Part shown: positions 27,232 to 34,967 of the stretch, in pieces
Layout: each line of letters starts with the position of its first letter
Numbering within the stretch: the first letter of the stretch is position 1
NCBI RefSeq assembly: GCF_025345615.1
Contig: NZ_JAODWD010000002.1
Location: 186,001-250,000, forward strand
From: Mycobacterium deserti
Lineage (GTDB): Bacteria > Actinomycetota > Actinomycetes > Mycobacteriales > Mycobacteriaceae
Direction of reading: 5' to 3'
DNA length: 64,000 nt
Notes under the pieces: model-generated
Told to the model about the DNA's origin: nothing
Databases searched by the model: none
The model's input: only the letters and a program-made list of their open reading frames with translations
Made by a program: the position numbers and the translations under genes

Positions 27232-28596
27232 CACCGATCCGTCGACCACCCACAGTCCGGCGATACCGCGGACGCGGCACTGCGGGTCGAGCACTGCCAT
27301 CGGATCGACGTCGAGGCCCATCGGCGCCGTTCCCGACAGATGCTGCGACGTCGACCACGTCGTAGCGCCCACTTCTGTTGTCGGACTCACCAATTCACGG
27401 GCCAATTCGGCGCCTGCGCGCAGTGCCGCGACATCACCGGCCTCGCTGTCGTAGCGGTGTTCGATGGCCGGCGACACGTCCGGATCGGCCGATACGAGCG
27501 ATATCCGACCGCGGGCCGTCGGCTGCATCAACGCCACTCCGAGGTGCGGTCGGTCGGCAGGGTCGTCCAGCCGACCGTTGATCATGGCCCCGAACCCTGT
27601 GGTATAGGCGCGGATCTCGATACCGTTCTCGGTGGTCAGTACCGCCTCGAGCGGGGGCAGTCCATGGGTGGGGGCCCAACCCACCGGCAGCACCAGTTCC
27701 GGATGGTCGACAGTCGCCGCGCCGACCGGCAGATCGGCGTGCACGGGGATGTCGAGCCGTCGTAGCGCCTCCTGCGGCCCGACGCCGGACAACATCAGCA
27801 GGTGCGCCGACCCGATTGCTCCGGCGGACAGAACAATTCGGTCAGCTACCAGAGTCGTGGCGCCATCGGGGCCGACGCAGTCCACCCCGGCGGCGCGCCC
27901 GTCGGCGATTCGGACGCGCCTAACGCTGGTATTGGCGAGCACCGTGAGATTGCCGCGATTCATCGCCGGTTGCAGGAACGCGCCGCCAGGGCCCACGCGC
28001 GTTCCGCGATCGATGTTCAGTGGCACCGCTGCGACGCCCGGCGCAAGCGGCTCATCTGGCGTCGCGCCGTTGAGGTCGGCGATCCACCGGTATCCGGCTT
28101 GGCCAGCCGCATTGACGAATGACGCTGTGCAGCCGTCGAATTGAGATACCCTTTGCACTCGGATGGGTCCGGCTGAGCCGTGCAGAGCGTTGTCGAAATC
28201 GACGTCGGTCTCGATCGCACGGAAATGCGGCAGCACGTCCTGCCAGGACCATCCAGGCAGACCCCAGCGTGCGAAGTCCGCCGGCAGTCCGCGTCCGAAG
28301 TATCCGCCGTTGATCGCGCCAGATCCGCCTACGACCGCGCCGCGCATGATCTGGGCATCTCGCCGAGGGTGCTCGGTGAGGACGGTCGGATACCGCCTCA
28401 CCACCGAGCTGGCGTCACCGATCGGCAGCCGCAACCCGTTGCTGATCTGGGCGAGCACTCGGGGGTCGGTGGGGCCCGGGCCGGACTCGACCACAATGAC
28501 GTGGCAGTTCGGGTCGGCCGAAAGCCGTTCGGCTAAAACGCTTCCGGCACTGCCCGCACCCACGATGAGCACATCGCCTTGTACGCGGTCGGGCAA
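27148..28596 (-). CDS. mftG: Mycofactocin dehydrogenase MftG (GMC oxidoreductase)
   Basis: A 482-residue FAD enzyme of the glucose-methanol-choline family. The FAD-binding GAGSAGSVLAERLS is at residues 14-27, GGSGAINGGYFGRG is the second GMC signature, and the C-terminal ISRGPHASIVMIGHRAADF holds the active-site histidine region. In mycobacteria MftG passes electrons from mycofactocinol to the respiratory chain, needed for growth on ethanol. Its start appears to be TTG, 3 bases after the mftF stop; an internal GTG eight codons later would cut into the FAD fold. It is the last gene of the mft operon and overlaps the converging MFS gene. Confidence 0.94.
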   Translation of the reverse strand: MPDRVQGDVLIVGAGSAGSVLAERLSADPNCHVIVVESGPGPTDPRVLAQISNGLRLPIGDASSVVRRYPTVLTEHPRRDAQIMRGAVVGGSGAINGGYFGRGLPADFARWGLPGWSWQDVLPHFRAIETDVDFDNALHGSAGPIRVQRVSQFDGCTASFVNAAGQAGYRWIADLNGATPDEPLAPGVAAVPLNIDRGTRVGPGGAFLQPAMNRGNLTVLANTSVRRVRIADGRAAGVDCVGPDGATTLVADRIVLSAGAIGSAHLLMLSGVGPQEALRRLDIPVHADLPVGAATVDHPELVLPVGWAPTHGLPPLEAVLTTENGIEIRAYTTGFGAMINGRLDDPADRPHLGVALMQPTARGRISLVSADPDVSPAIEHRYDSEAGDVAALRAGAELARELVSPTTEVGATTWSTSQHLSGTAPMGLDVDPMAVLDPQCRVRGIAGLWVVDGSVLPAITSRGPHASIVMIGHRAADFITAA

Positions 28597-28599
28597 GTT

Positions 28600-30012
28600 C
28601 TATGTCCGGATTTGGGGCTTGAGCGCGCCGAGGTGCCGTTCCCGTACCACACCGCTCCACAGACCCGTGCCGTAGGCGATGTCATCGAGCCGTTTGAGCA
28701 GGATGTAGGTGAGCAGACCGACGCGTTTGGTGTCGTCGTCGGCGTTGCCGTTGCGCGTCACCCAATCCGCAACCCCGTCGACGACGGCGGCGACGAGCAC
28801 GATGTTGCGGCACCGTCGGGACAAGCTCGCAGCGATCAATGCGATCGGCCAGTAGTGCCTGCAGATCGCCGAGGCCAACTGCAGCGCCGCAGACCAGAGG
28901 CCGTGGGCGGCCACAACGGCGACGTCCTTGGGTTCGGGCTCGACGGCGGAAAGCGACTTCGCGATGCGTCGGCCGGTGATCGTCGCGACGATCATCGATG
29001 CCAGGTAGCCGATGCCCGAGCCCATCGCCATCAGGATCCAGACCACCAGCATCCACCCGGAGATCATCAGCGGTGCGGTCTTGCCTGGGTGGCGGACCGA
29101 CAACGGCGCGGCAGCCTCGCCGTAAAAAGCCTTGCGCCCGAACCATTCTCGCATCTGCGTGCGATGGTCGTGAGCAACGAGCGCAACGGGCTCGTAGCGC
29201 AGCCTTGCGCCGGCCTCGATGAACCGCCAGCACAGGTCGACGTCCTCGCCGGATTTCAGCGTCTCGTCGAAGCCGCCTACCTCCTTCAGGACGGACCGTC
29301 GGCAGATGATCGCCGCGCTGGGCACGTACGACACCGTGCCGTAGGGCATCACCGGCGCTTCGCGAAGGCCGAGGTCGAGTGAGGAGCGGACGGCCTCGTA
29401 GCGGGCCACCAGATTGTCGGGCTGGCGAAGCCCGACGATACGGGGGGCGACCAAGGCCACGGCGGGATCGCAGAAGTGCCCGAGCAGCGCCTCCAGCCAT
29501 CCGCGCCGGGGTACCACGTCGGAGTCGAGGAACGCGACGAAGTCGCTGTTGCACGCCGCCATGCCGGTGTTGCGGGCCGCCGCAGGCCCCTTGCTCCGGT
29601 CGTGCCGAAGCACCTGGACGTCGCAGTGCGTGTGCGTGAAGTCGTCCTGTCCCACTGGCACCGTCGAGCCGTCGTCCACGACGATGACGCGCATGCCACG
29701 CAACGCCGCGATGAGTCGTTGGAGCCCAGATGGGTTGTCGCGAACCGGAATTACGACGGTTACATCGCGGTGAGACGGTCCGCTGGCGGGGCGGGGATGC
29801 GCCACCGTCGCGTCGAGCAGTGTGCGGGCCAGTTGGGCGCTGACAGCGTCGTGGACTTCGAGCCGGCCGCCGGTGAGCATGGTCTGGGCTGCGGGGGCCA
29901 ACCGCAGCAGCCGGGTCGGCGATCCACCGAGCAGTGCCGCCCCCTCGCCGAGCACCTTGACCCGGCGATCGACTTGTACGGCGAACCCGTCCGGCAGCCG
30001 CGGCCCCGTCAT
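28600..30012 (-). CDS. mftF: Mycofactocin glycosyltransferase MftF
   Basis: A 470-residue family-2 glycosyltransferase that adds beta-1,4-glucose units to the mycofactocin head group. Residues 1-80 form a domain special to MftF; the GT2 core has [25 protein letters not shown], the DxD-type DSDVVP, and [10 protein letters not shown] as the catalytic base/QxxRW region. The C-terminal part has membrane-associated segments ([20 protein letters not shown]). It starts 21 bases after the mftE stop, in a duplicated start region. Confidence 0.95.
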   Translation of the reverse strand: MTGPRLPDGFAVQVDRRVKVLGEGAALLGGSPTRLLRLAPAAQTMLTGGRLEVHDAVSAQLARTLLDATVAHPRPASGPSHRDVTVVIPVRDNPSGLQRLIAALRGMRVIVVDDGSTVPVGQDDFTHTHCDVQVLRHDRSKGPAAARNTGMAACNSDFVAFLDSDVVPRRGWLEALLGHFCDPAVALVAPRIVGLRQPDNLVARYEAVRSSLDLGLREAPVMPYGTVSYVPSAAIICRRSVLKEVGGFDETLKSGEDVDLCWRFIEAGARLRYEPVALVAHDHRTQMREWFGRKAFYGEAAAPLSVRHPGKTAPLMISGWMLVVWILMAMGSGIGYLASMIVATITGRRIAKSLSAVEPEPKDVAVVAAHGLWSAALQLASAICRHYWPIALIAASLSRRCRNIVLVAAVVDGVADWVTRNGNADDDTKRVGLLTYILLKRLDDIAYGTGLWSGVVRERHLGALKPQIRT

Positions 30013-30040
30013 GTCAACACCCCGTCGGCCCCGTCATGTA
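30001..30040 (-). repeat. Direct repeat duplicating the mftF start region
   Basis: On the minus strand ATGACGGGGCCG occurs at 30037 and again at 30012, 25 bases apart. The first ATG overlaps the mftE stop as ATGA but, being out of frame, opens an 8-codon reading frame (MTGPTGC and stop, 30037-30014). The second is the mftF start. It looks like a duplicated coupled start, of which only the second now reads into mftF. Confidence 0.8.
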
Positions 30041-30777
30041 AGCATCCCGTAGCGGTCGGGTACCCAACGCGCGATGCGCTGCAAACACCCGTCAACCATG
30101 TCGGCGAAAATTCGCTCCCCCTCCGCGGCGGTCGCGGTGGTGGGGTCACCCAGAATCCCCACTTCGCTGACCGCGGCGACCCCTCCGCTGCGCAGCCGAG
30201 GCATCAGGTCGGGCAACGGCGCGCTGTTGCCGGCCAACCTCTCCTCGACCCAGACATCGCTCGGCGAAATATGTAGCAATACAGACGTTTCGGTGTGGCC
30301 GGCGTGTGCGTCGGCGTCCTTGACGCTGCACGGGGCCCACACGACGTCGCGACCCTCGTAACGAAGCAAAGCCGTCGCGGCGGCAAGTGCCTCCACATTT
30401 CCGCCGTGGCCATTGACGAAGACGAGGCGCGATGCCCATCGCGCCGCTGACCGGCCGAACTCCACCAGCAAAAGTCGTAGCGCTGCGGTCCCGATCGACA
30501 CCGTGCCGGCGAACGCCTCGTGCTCGCCGCTCGCCCCGTAGCTGATCGCGGGCGCCACCACCCAGCGCGCCCCCTCGTGGTCGGGAAGCTGCCCAGCAAC
30601 AGCGCGGGCGACGGCGGTGGCGATCCTGGTGTCGGTGTCCAGCGGCAGATGCGGTCCGTGCTGTTCGGTGGAGCCGACCGGGACAATCACCGCAGATGAC
30701 GTGCTACGCAGCTGCCTCGACGTCAGGTTGCCGAGCTCGCCGGGAGAAGCCACTTGCCGATGGTAGGCCGAATTCAC
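30034..30777 (-). CDS. mftE: Mycofactocin peptidase MftE (creatininase family)
   Basis: A 247-residue metallopeptidase that cuts the modified C-terminal Val-Tyr from MftA, releasing the cofactor core. Metal ligands are in GSTEQHGPHLPLDTDT and the conserved FVNGHGGN, with a further histidine in DAHAGHTETS. The GTG at 30777 (VNSAYHRQ) is used because homologs begin MNSxYHR, as recalled. The frame stays open upstream, and a GTG at 30855 has a far better ribosome-binding site (GGGGGAGG); that choice would add 26 residues through a palindrome. The two options cannot be settled from sequence. Confidence 0.93.
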   Translation of the reverse strand: MNSAYHRQVASPGELGNLTSRQLRSTSSAVIVPVGSTEQHGPHLPLDTDTRIATAVARAVAGQLPDHEGARWVVAPAISYGASGEHEAFAGTVSIGTAALRLLLVEFGRSAARWASRLVFVNGHGGNVEALAAATALLRYEGRDVVWAPCSVKDADAHAGHTETSVLLHISPSDVWVEERLAGNSAPLPDLMPRLRSGGVAAVSEVGILGDPTTATAAEGERIFADMVDGCLQRIARWVPDRYGMLT

Positions 30778-30788
30778 CTGGCGTGCGC

Positions 30789-30815
30789 CAATTGTTGACG
30801 CATGCGCAGCAATTG
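30789..30815. repeat. Inverted repeat between mftD and mftE
   Basis: CAATTGTTG-ACGCATGCG-CAGCAATTG is a 27-base palindrome with 9-base arms and one mismatch, centred on GCATGC. It lies 12 bases before the usual mftE start. A second small hairpin (CACTGG/CCAGTG, 30832-30848) is next to it. It may be an internal operator or an mRNA hairpin that sets mftE translation. Confidence 0.6.
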
Positions 30816-30908
30816 ATTTGCCGAAATTTTGCACTGGTTTCGGCCAGTGAGTCACGCCAGCCTCCCCCGCCACGCCTTTACCAGCATGTTCGCGGTCGAG
30901 GTGTGGAC

Positions 30909-32099
30909 TCAGGCCTCCTGGCCGCCGGGCACGCCGAGGGCACGGGCAAACCCGGACGGGACGAGGACGTCGTCAGCAGACAGATCGTGGACCGAGGCGC
31001 GACCCAGGCCCATCAACGCCGAGTCGATGCCGCCGCGCAGGACGTCGAGGACGTTCTCGACGCCGGCCTGACCGTTGGCCGCCAGGCCCCACAGATACGC
31101 CCGCCCGATCATGACCGCGCGCGCACCGAGGGCGACCGCCTTGACCACGTCGCTGCCCCGGCGGATGCCACCGTCGAGCAGCACCTCGACGTCGTCGCCG
31201 ACGGCCTCTGCGATCGCGGGCAGTGCCCGAATCGCCGCGGGTGTGCCGTCGAGGTTGTTGCCACCGTGATTGGACACCGAAATTGCCGAAACACCGGCAT
31301 CCACAGCACGTTTCGCGTCGTCGACGCGCATCACGCCCTTGAGCATGAACGGCCCGCCCCACAGCTCGCGCAACCAAGCGATGTCCTCCCACGTCGGCGG
31401 CGGCGTGCCCATCCACTCCCCGTACGCGGCGAAGAACGGCGGGCCCGGCTCTCCACGCGCGGCCTGGTTGGGCACCCGCAGGCTCGGCGGGCGCATGGTC
31501 TTGCCCCACTGCCACAGCCACCGCGGCCTGGTCAGACCCTCGGGCATCATGCGCGCCGCGGTCCGCAGGTCCATCCGTTCCGGGATCTTCGGACTGCCCC
31601 AGTCGCGACCGTGCGAGAAGCTCCAGTCGGTCGTCACGATCAGGCCGACGGCACCGGCCTCGCGTGCGCGCTCGACCCGTGCGGCGATCGCCTCGCGGCC
31701 GCCCAGCCAGTACACCTGGAAGAACAGCTTCGGATTGGCCGCGATGACCTCTTCGATCGGCTTGCTGGCGAACGACGAAAGACCCATAGCGGTGCCCCGC
31801 GCGGCGGCGGCCCGCGCGACCGCGGTCTCGCCGTCGGGGTGGACAGCCTGCACGCCGGTCGGCGAAATCAGCACCGGTAGCGAGATCTCTTGACCCATAA
31901 CGGTTGTGGCTAGGTCTCGCTTCTCGGTGGCGCCGATGACGTGCGGGGCGAAGCCCAGCTCAGCGAACGCGCCGACATTGTCGGCGACGGTCACGCCTTT
32001 CTCGCTGGCAGCCAGCAGTGCCGAATACGCCGACTTGGGCAGCCGCTTCTTGGCGCGTTCCTGAGCGGCCGCGACGGTTTCAAACCAGGTGTCAGCCAT
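30909..32099 (-). CDS. mftD: Mycofactocin FMN dehydrogenase MftD
   Basis: A 396-residue FMN enzyme of the alpha-hydroxyacid oxidase family (formerly annotated lldD1). It converts the AHDP intermediate to pre-mycofactocin, giving the redox-active dicarbonyl. The TIM-barrel signatures are present: LISPTGVQAVHPDGETAVARAAA, ISVSNHGGNNLDGTPA with the catalytic His, LLDGGIRRGSDVVKAVALGARAVMIGRA for FMN phosphate. It starts 2 bases after the mftC stop. It should not be annotated as lactate dehydrogenase in this context. Confidence 0.95.
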   Translation of the reverse strand: MADTWFETVAAAQERAKKRLPKSAYSALLAASEKGVTVADNVGAFAELGFAPHVIGATEKRDLATTVMGQEISLPVLISPTGVQAVHPDGETAVARAAAARGTAMGLSSFASKPIEEVIAANPKLFFQVYWLGGREAIAARVERAREAGAVGLIVTTDWSFSHGRDWGSPKIPERMDLRTAARMMPEGLTRPRWLWQWGKTMRPPSLRVPNQAARGEPGPPFFAAYGEWMGTPPPTWEDIAWLRELWGGPFMLKGVMRVDDAKRAVDAGVSAISVSNHGGNNLDGTPAAIRALPAIAEAVGDDVEVLLDGGIRRGSDVVKAVALGARAVMIGRAYLWGLAANGQAGVENVLDVLRGGIDSALMGLGRASVHDLSADDVLVPSGFARALGVPGGQEA

Positions 32100-32101
32100 G
32101 A

Positions 32102-33319
32102 CTAGACCGGGCTTTCGTTGCAGAGTCGGGCTGGGGGCTTCGTCAGCAGCTTCAGCATGACCGGCTTACTGCGCGAGTGATCGACACTGGACTTGGGTTT
32201 GTCGCGTTCGAGGGCGAGCGCGGGTTCGCCGTAACCCTGCACGCACTCGGGGTCCGGACCGTCCATCGGCAGGCCGGTGAAGAACTTCGCCGCCATGCAG
32301 CCGCCGCGACAGCTGTCGTAATGCCCGCAGCTGCCGCAGGCTCCCGCGGACTGGGGCTCTCGCAGCTCGCGGAACAGCGGCGCGTTCTTCCAGACGTTGT
32401 CGAAACCCCCATCGGACAGGATGTTTCCGGCGAGGAAGCGATCGTGGATGGCGAACGGGCATGCGTAGACGTCGCCGACCGGGTCGATGAGGCAGACCAC
32501 ACGGCCTGCGCCGCACAAGTTGAGACCTGCGAGCGCGCCGGGTTCACCCAGTCCTGAGAGGTGGAAGAACGAGTCACCGGTGAGGACGCGATCGCCTTTG
32601 GCCACCAGCCAGTCGTAGAGCTGCTTCTGCTGCGCTGCGGTGGGATGCAGGTCGTCCCACACGTCCGCGCCGCGACCGGAGGGACGGAGCCGGGTGATAC
32701 GCAGCGTGGCGCCGTATTGCGCTGCCAGCGCGGCGAAGTCGTCGAGCTGATCGACGTTGTGGCGTGTGACGACCACGGAGATCTTGGCATCGGAGAAGCC
32801 TGCGTCGGCGAGATTCTGCAGCGCCCGGGTCGCCATCGCGAAGGACCCCGCGCCGCGCACGGCGTCGTTGATGTCCGCCGTCGCGCCATCGAGAGAGATC
32901 TGCACGTCGACGTAGTCGCTGGCCGCAAGGCGCGCTGCCACCTCAGGCGTGATGCGGACCCCGTTGGTGGAGAACTTAACCCCGACGTGGTGGGCGGTCG
33001 CGTAGTCGACCAGTTCCCAGAAGTCCGAGCGTACAGTCGGTTCACCACCGCCGATGTTGACGTAGAAGACCTGCATGCGCTCGAGCTCGTCGATGATGTC
33101 TTTGCACTGCCGGGTGGTCAGCTCGCGCGGGTCGCGCTTGCCCGACGAGGACAAGCAGTGCACACACGCCAGGTTGCAGGCGTAGGTCAGTTCCCATGTC
33201 AGGCAGATCGGGGCGTCGAGCCCGAGCTCGAACTGGTCGACCAGCTTGGGGACGGGTTGACGTTCCGGCGCGGGCGCGGAGTCAGTCACCGGCGCGAGCG
33301 CCGAATCCATCAAAGTCAT
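32102..33319 (-). CDS. mftC: Mycofactocin radical SAM maturase MftC
   Basis: A 405-residue radical SAM/SPASM enzyme. The SAM cluster motif CNLACVHC is at residues 48-55; auxiliary-cluster cysteines lie in LCGAGRVVC, DVYACPF and the CGSCGHYDSCRGGC end region. It oxidatively decarboxylates the C-terminal tyrosine of MftA and then forms the Val-Tyr crosslink. The ATG at 33319 is chosen because it overlaps the mftB stop (ATGA); the open frame upstream is not protein-like. It acts with MftB bound to the precursor. Confidence 0.97.
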   Translation of the reverse strand: MTLMDSALAPVTDSAPAPERQPVPKLVDQFELGLDAPICLTWELTYACNLACVHCLSSSGKRDPRELTTRQCKDIIDELERMQVFYVNIGGGEPTVRSDFWELVDYATAHHVGVKFSTNGVRITPEVAARLAASDYVDVQISLDGATADINDAVRGAGSFAMATRALQNLADAGFSDAKISVVVTRHNVDQLDDFAALAAQYGATLRITRLRPSGRGADVWDDLHPTAAQQKQLYDWLVAKGDRVLTGDSFFHLSGLGEPGALAGLNLCGAGRVVCLIDPVGDVYACPFAIHDRFLAGNILSDGGFDNVWKNAPLFRELREPQSAGACGSCGHYDSCRGGCMAAKFFTGLPMDGPDPECVQGYGEPALALERDKPKSSVDHSRSKPVMLKLLTKPPARLCNESPV

Positions 33320-33585
33320 TGCGGCACCAACATTTTCGATTGAGCCAACACGCCAAGCGCGTGCAGGTATGGGGCCTGCTGCGCGTCGTCGATCCCGACG
33401 GCGCGGCAGGCGGATCGAGCGTCGGGGTGGTCGGCCAGCGTGTTGACCACCTCGACGATCGTCCGGTTCTTGAGAAACGACAGCTTGCGCGTGCCGAAGT
33501 GGTACAGCAGCGCCCCAAACGGTTCCGGACGGACGGCCACCTGGTGGTGCAACCGCCAGCTCAGATCCGGATCGAACGCCGACAC
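33316..33585 (-). CDS. mftB: Mycofactocin precursor-binding chaperone MftB
   Basis: An 89-residue PqqD-like RiPP recognition protein that binds the MftA leader and presents it to MftC. The sequence FDPDLSWRLHHQVAVRPEPF and LHALGVLAQSKMLVPQ is nearly that of M. tuberculosis MftB as recalled. The start is GTG 33585, two bases after the mftA stop. It ends in an ATGA overlap with mftC. Confidence 0.96.
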   Translation of the reverse strand: MSAFDPDLSWRLHHQVAVRPEPFGALLYHFGTRKLSFLKNRTIVEVVNTLADHPDARSACRAVGIDDAQQAPYLHALGVLAQSKMLVPQ

Positions 33586-33587
33586 GG

Positions 33588-33683
33588 TCAGTAGACCCCG
33601 CACATCCCGTCGATCGACACCTCTTCGACCAGGGTCTCGGTGACGAGCTGGGCTTCGGTCTCCACCTGCTGGTTCGGCTCCAT
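33588..33683 (-). CDS. mftA: Mycofactocin precursor peptide MftA
   Basis: A 31-residue RiPP precursor, MEPNQQVETE... ending EVSIDGMCGVY. The IDGMCGVY end is the family hallmark; the last two residues, Val and Tyr, become the redox core of mycofactocin, and the rest is leader removed later. GAAAGGTG lies 8 bases before the ATG. It is the first gene of the mft operon, divergent from mftR. Very short genes like this are often missed in annotation. Confidence 0.96.
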   Translation of the reverse strand: MEPNQQVETEAQLVTETLVEEVSIDGMCGVY

Positions 33684-33776
33684 ATGTCTGCACCTTTCCT
33701 TGTCACAGGGACTCGACAACTGTGATCGAGATCGCAATAATATGGCATCGAGTGCCGAAATGAAAGGGGACCCCCG
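33684..33776. promoter_or_regulatory. Divergent mftA-mftR control region
   Basis: This 93-base gap must hold both promoters and the MftR operator. The best symmetric element seen is TCACAG-N11-CTGTGA (33703-33725), closest to the mftA side; a weaker GGCA-TCGAG-TGCC lies at 33744-33756. An AT-rich GCAATAATATGG (33734-33745) may be a -10 region for mftR. MftR is known to repress the operon and to respond to long-chain acyl-CoA; the exact site here is inference. Confidence 0.45.
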
Positions 33777-34400
33777 ATGGGGCCGGATACCGGGCACCGC
33801 GTCGGCCGCCGGCGCTCGACGACGTGGGGTCACATCAGCAACATCGCGATCGACTTGTTCGCGGCCCGCGGGTTCGACGACGTGAGCGTCGACGACGTGG
33901 CCGAAGCTGCCGGAATCGCGCGTCGCACCCTGTTTCGCTACTACCCGTCGAAGAACGCTTTGCCGTGGGGCGATTTCGATGCGCATCTGGCACACATGCG
34001 TGATCTGCTGTCCGATCTCGACCCGGGCGTGCCGATCGGTGACGCACTGCGCGCGGCTCTGTTGGCGTTCAACACCTTTGACGACACGGAGGCGGCCAGA
34101 CACCGTCAACGGATGCGGGTCATCCTGGAGACCGCGGCGCTGCAGGCCTACTCGATGACGATGTACGCAGGCTGGCGCGCGGTCGTCGCCGCGTTCGTCG
34201 CGGCGCGCCTGCGCCTCAAGCCGGAGGACTTGATGCCGCAGACCGTTGCGTGGACGATGCTCGGGGTCGCGTTATCGGCCTACGAGCACTGGCTCGCCGA
34301 CGAGTCGGCCGAACTCGCCGACGAACTGAGCGATGCGTTCGACACGGTGCATGACGGGCTCAAAGCGCTGGACCGACAAGGCCGCGGAAAAATTTCGTGA
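33777..34400 (+). CDS. mftR: Mycofactocin regulator MftR (TetR family)
   Basis: A 207-residue TetR repressor. The helix-turn-helix is at residues 17-62 ([44 protein letters not shown]), with the mycofactocin-specific FRYYPSKN and [20 protein letters not shown] segments. AAAGGGGA lies 7 bases before the ATG. Divergent from mftA, it is the standard regulator of the operon, lifted by acyl-CoA in M. smegmatis. Confidence 0.94.
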   Translation: MGPDTGHRVGRRRSTTWGHISNIAIDLFAARGFDDVSVDDVAEAAGIARRTLFRYYPSKNALPWGDFDAHLAHMRDLLSDLDPGVPIGDALRAALLAFNTFDDTEAARHRQRMRVILETAALQAYSMTMYAGWRAVVAAFVAARLRLKPEDLMPQTVAWTMLGVALSAYEHWLADESAELADELSDAFDTVHDGLKALDRQGRGKIS

Positions 34401-34436
34401 TTGAGGCGTCGGAGTTCGGCGTTCAGCGGCGACGAT

Positions 34437-34967
34437 ATGGGTGTGAGCGCCGAACCGAACGGCACCGACGCTCCGCGGGCGCTGCTGGCGCTGTACGACG
34501 ACGCGCTACCGATCGTCTACGGCTACTTCGTCAGGCGCTGCAGTGACCGCGGAACCGCCGAAGACCTGACGTCGGAAACCTTTCTGGCGGCGATGGACGC
34601 TGCCCGCAAGAACGCTGCACCACCGATCTCGGTGCGATGGCTGCTCGGGGTGGCCCGTCACAAGCTCGCCGATCACTACCGCCGCCGCCACGACAGATTC
34701 AGCGTGCCCGTCGCCGAGCTACCCGAAGTCCTCGACGAGTCAGACGACTGGGACGCCGAGCTGGATCGCATCGTCGCCGAGAGCGTGCTCGCGAAACTGC
34801 CGGAGCAGCAACGCACCGTTCTGGCGCTGCGCTACATGGACGACTGTTCGGTCCCGGAGTGCGCGGAGCTGATCGGCCGGACCGTGCACGCCACCGAAGC
34901 TCTGTTGGTGCGGGCCCGCCGCGCCTTCAGAAAGCACTACCCGCAACCGGAAGGAGGGACTTCATGA
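34437..34967 (+). CDS. ECF-type RNA polymerase sigma factor
   Basis: A 176-residue sigma-70-family protein with region 2 (DALPIVYGYFVRRCSDRGTAEDLTSETFLAA, residues 21-51) and region 4 (LPEQQRTVLALRYMDDCSVPECAELIGRTVHATEALLVRARRAF). No extra C-terminal domain. The start at 34437 has only a weak ribosome-binding site. It overlaps the next gene as ATGA. No canonical anti-sigma factor is adjacent; the coupled protein begins with a short segment that may take that place. Confidence 0.9.
   Translation: MGVSAEPNGTDAPRALLALYDDALPIVYGYFVRRCSDRGTAEDLTSETFLAAMDAARKNAAPPISVRWLLGVARHKLADHYRRRHDRFSVPVAELPEVLDESDDWDAELDRIVAESVLAKLPEQQRTVLALRYMDDCSVPECAELIGRTVHATEALLVRARRAFRKHYPQPEGGTS

Noticed and set aside
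33320..33748. Long upstream extension of mftC in the same frame
   Set aside because: The extra 143 residues are Arg-rich and match no family; the mftB and mftA genes fill this space, and mftC starts in ATGA overlap with mftB.
33684..34109. Long upstream extension of the mftA frame
   Set aside because: It runs through the promoter and antisense to mftR; the 31-residue precursor with its own ribosome-binding site accounts for the gene.
34637..34963. Upstream extension of the triple-VOC protein
   Set aside because: This part is an out-of-frame reading of the sigma factor gene; the ATG at 34964 has a strong ribosome-binding site.
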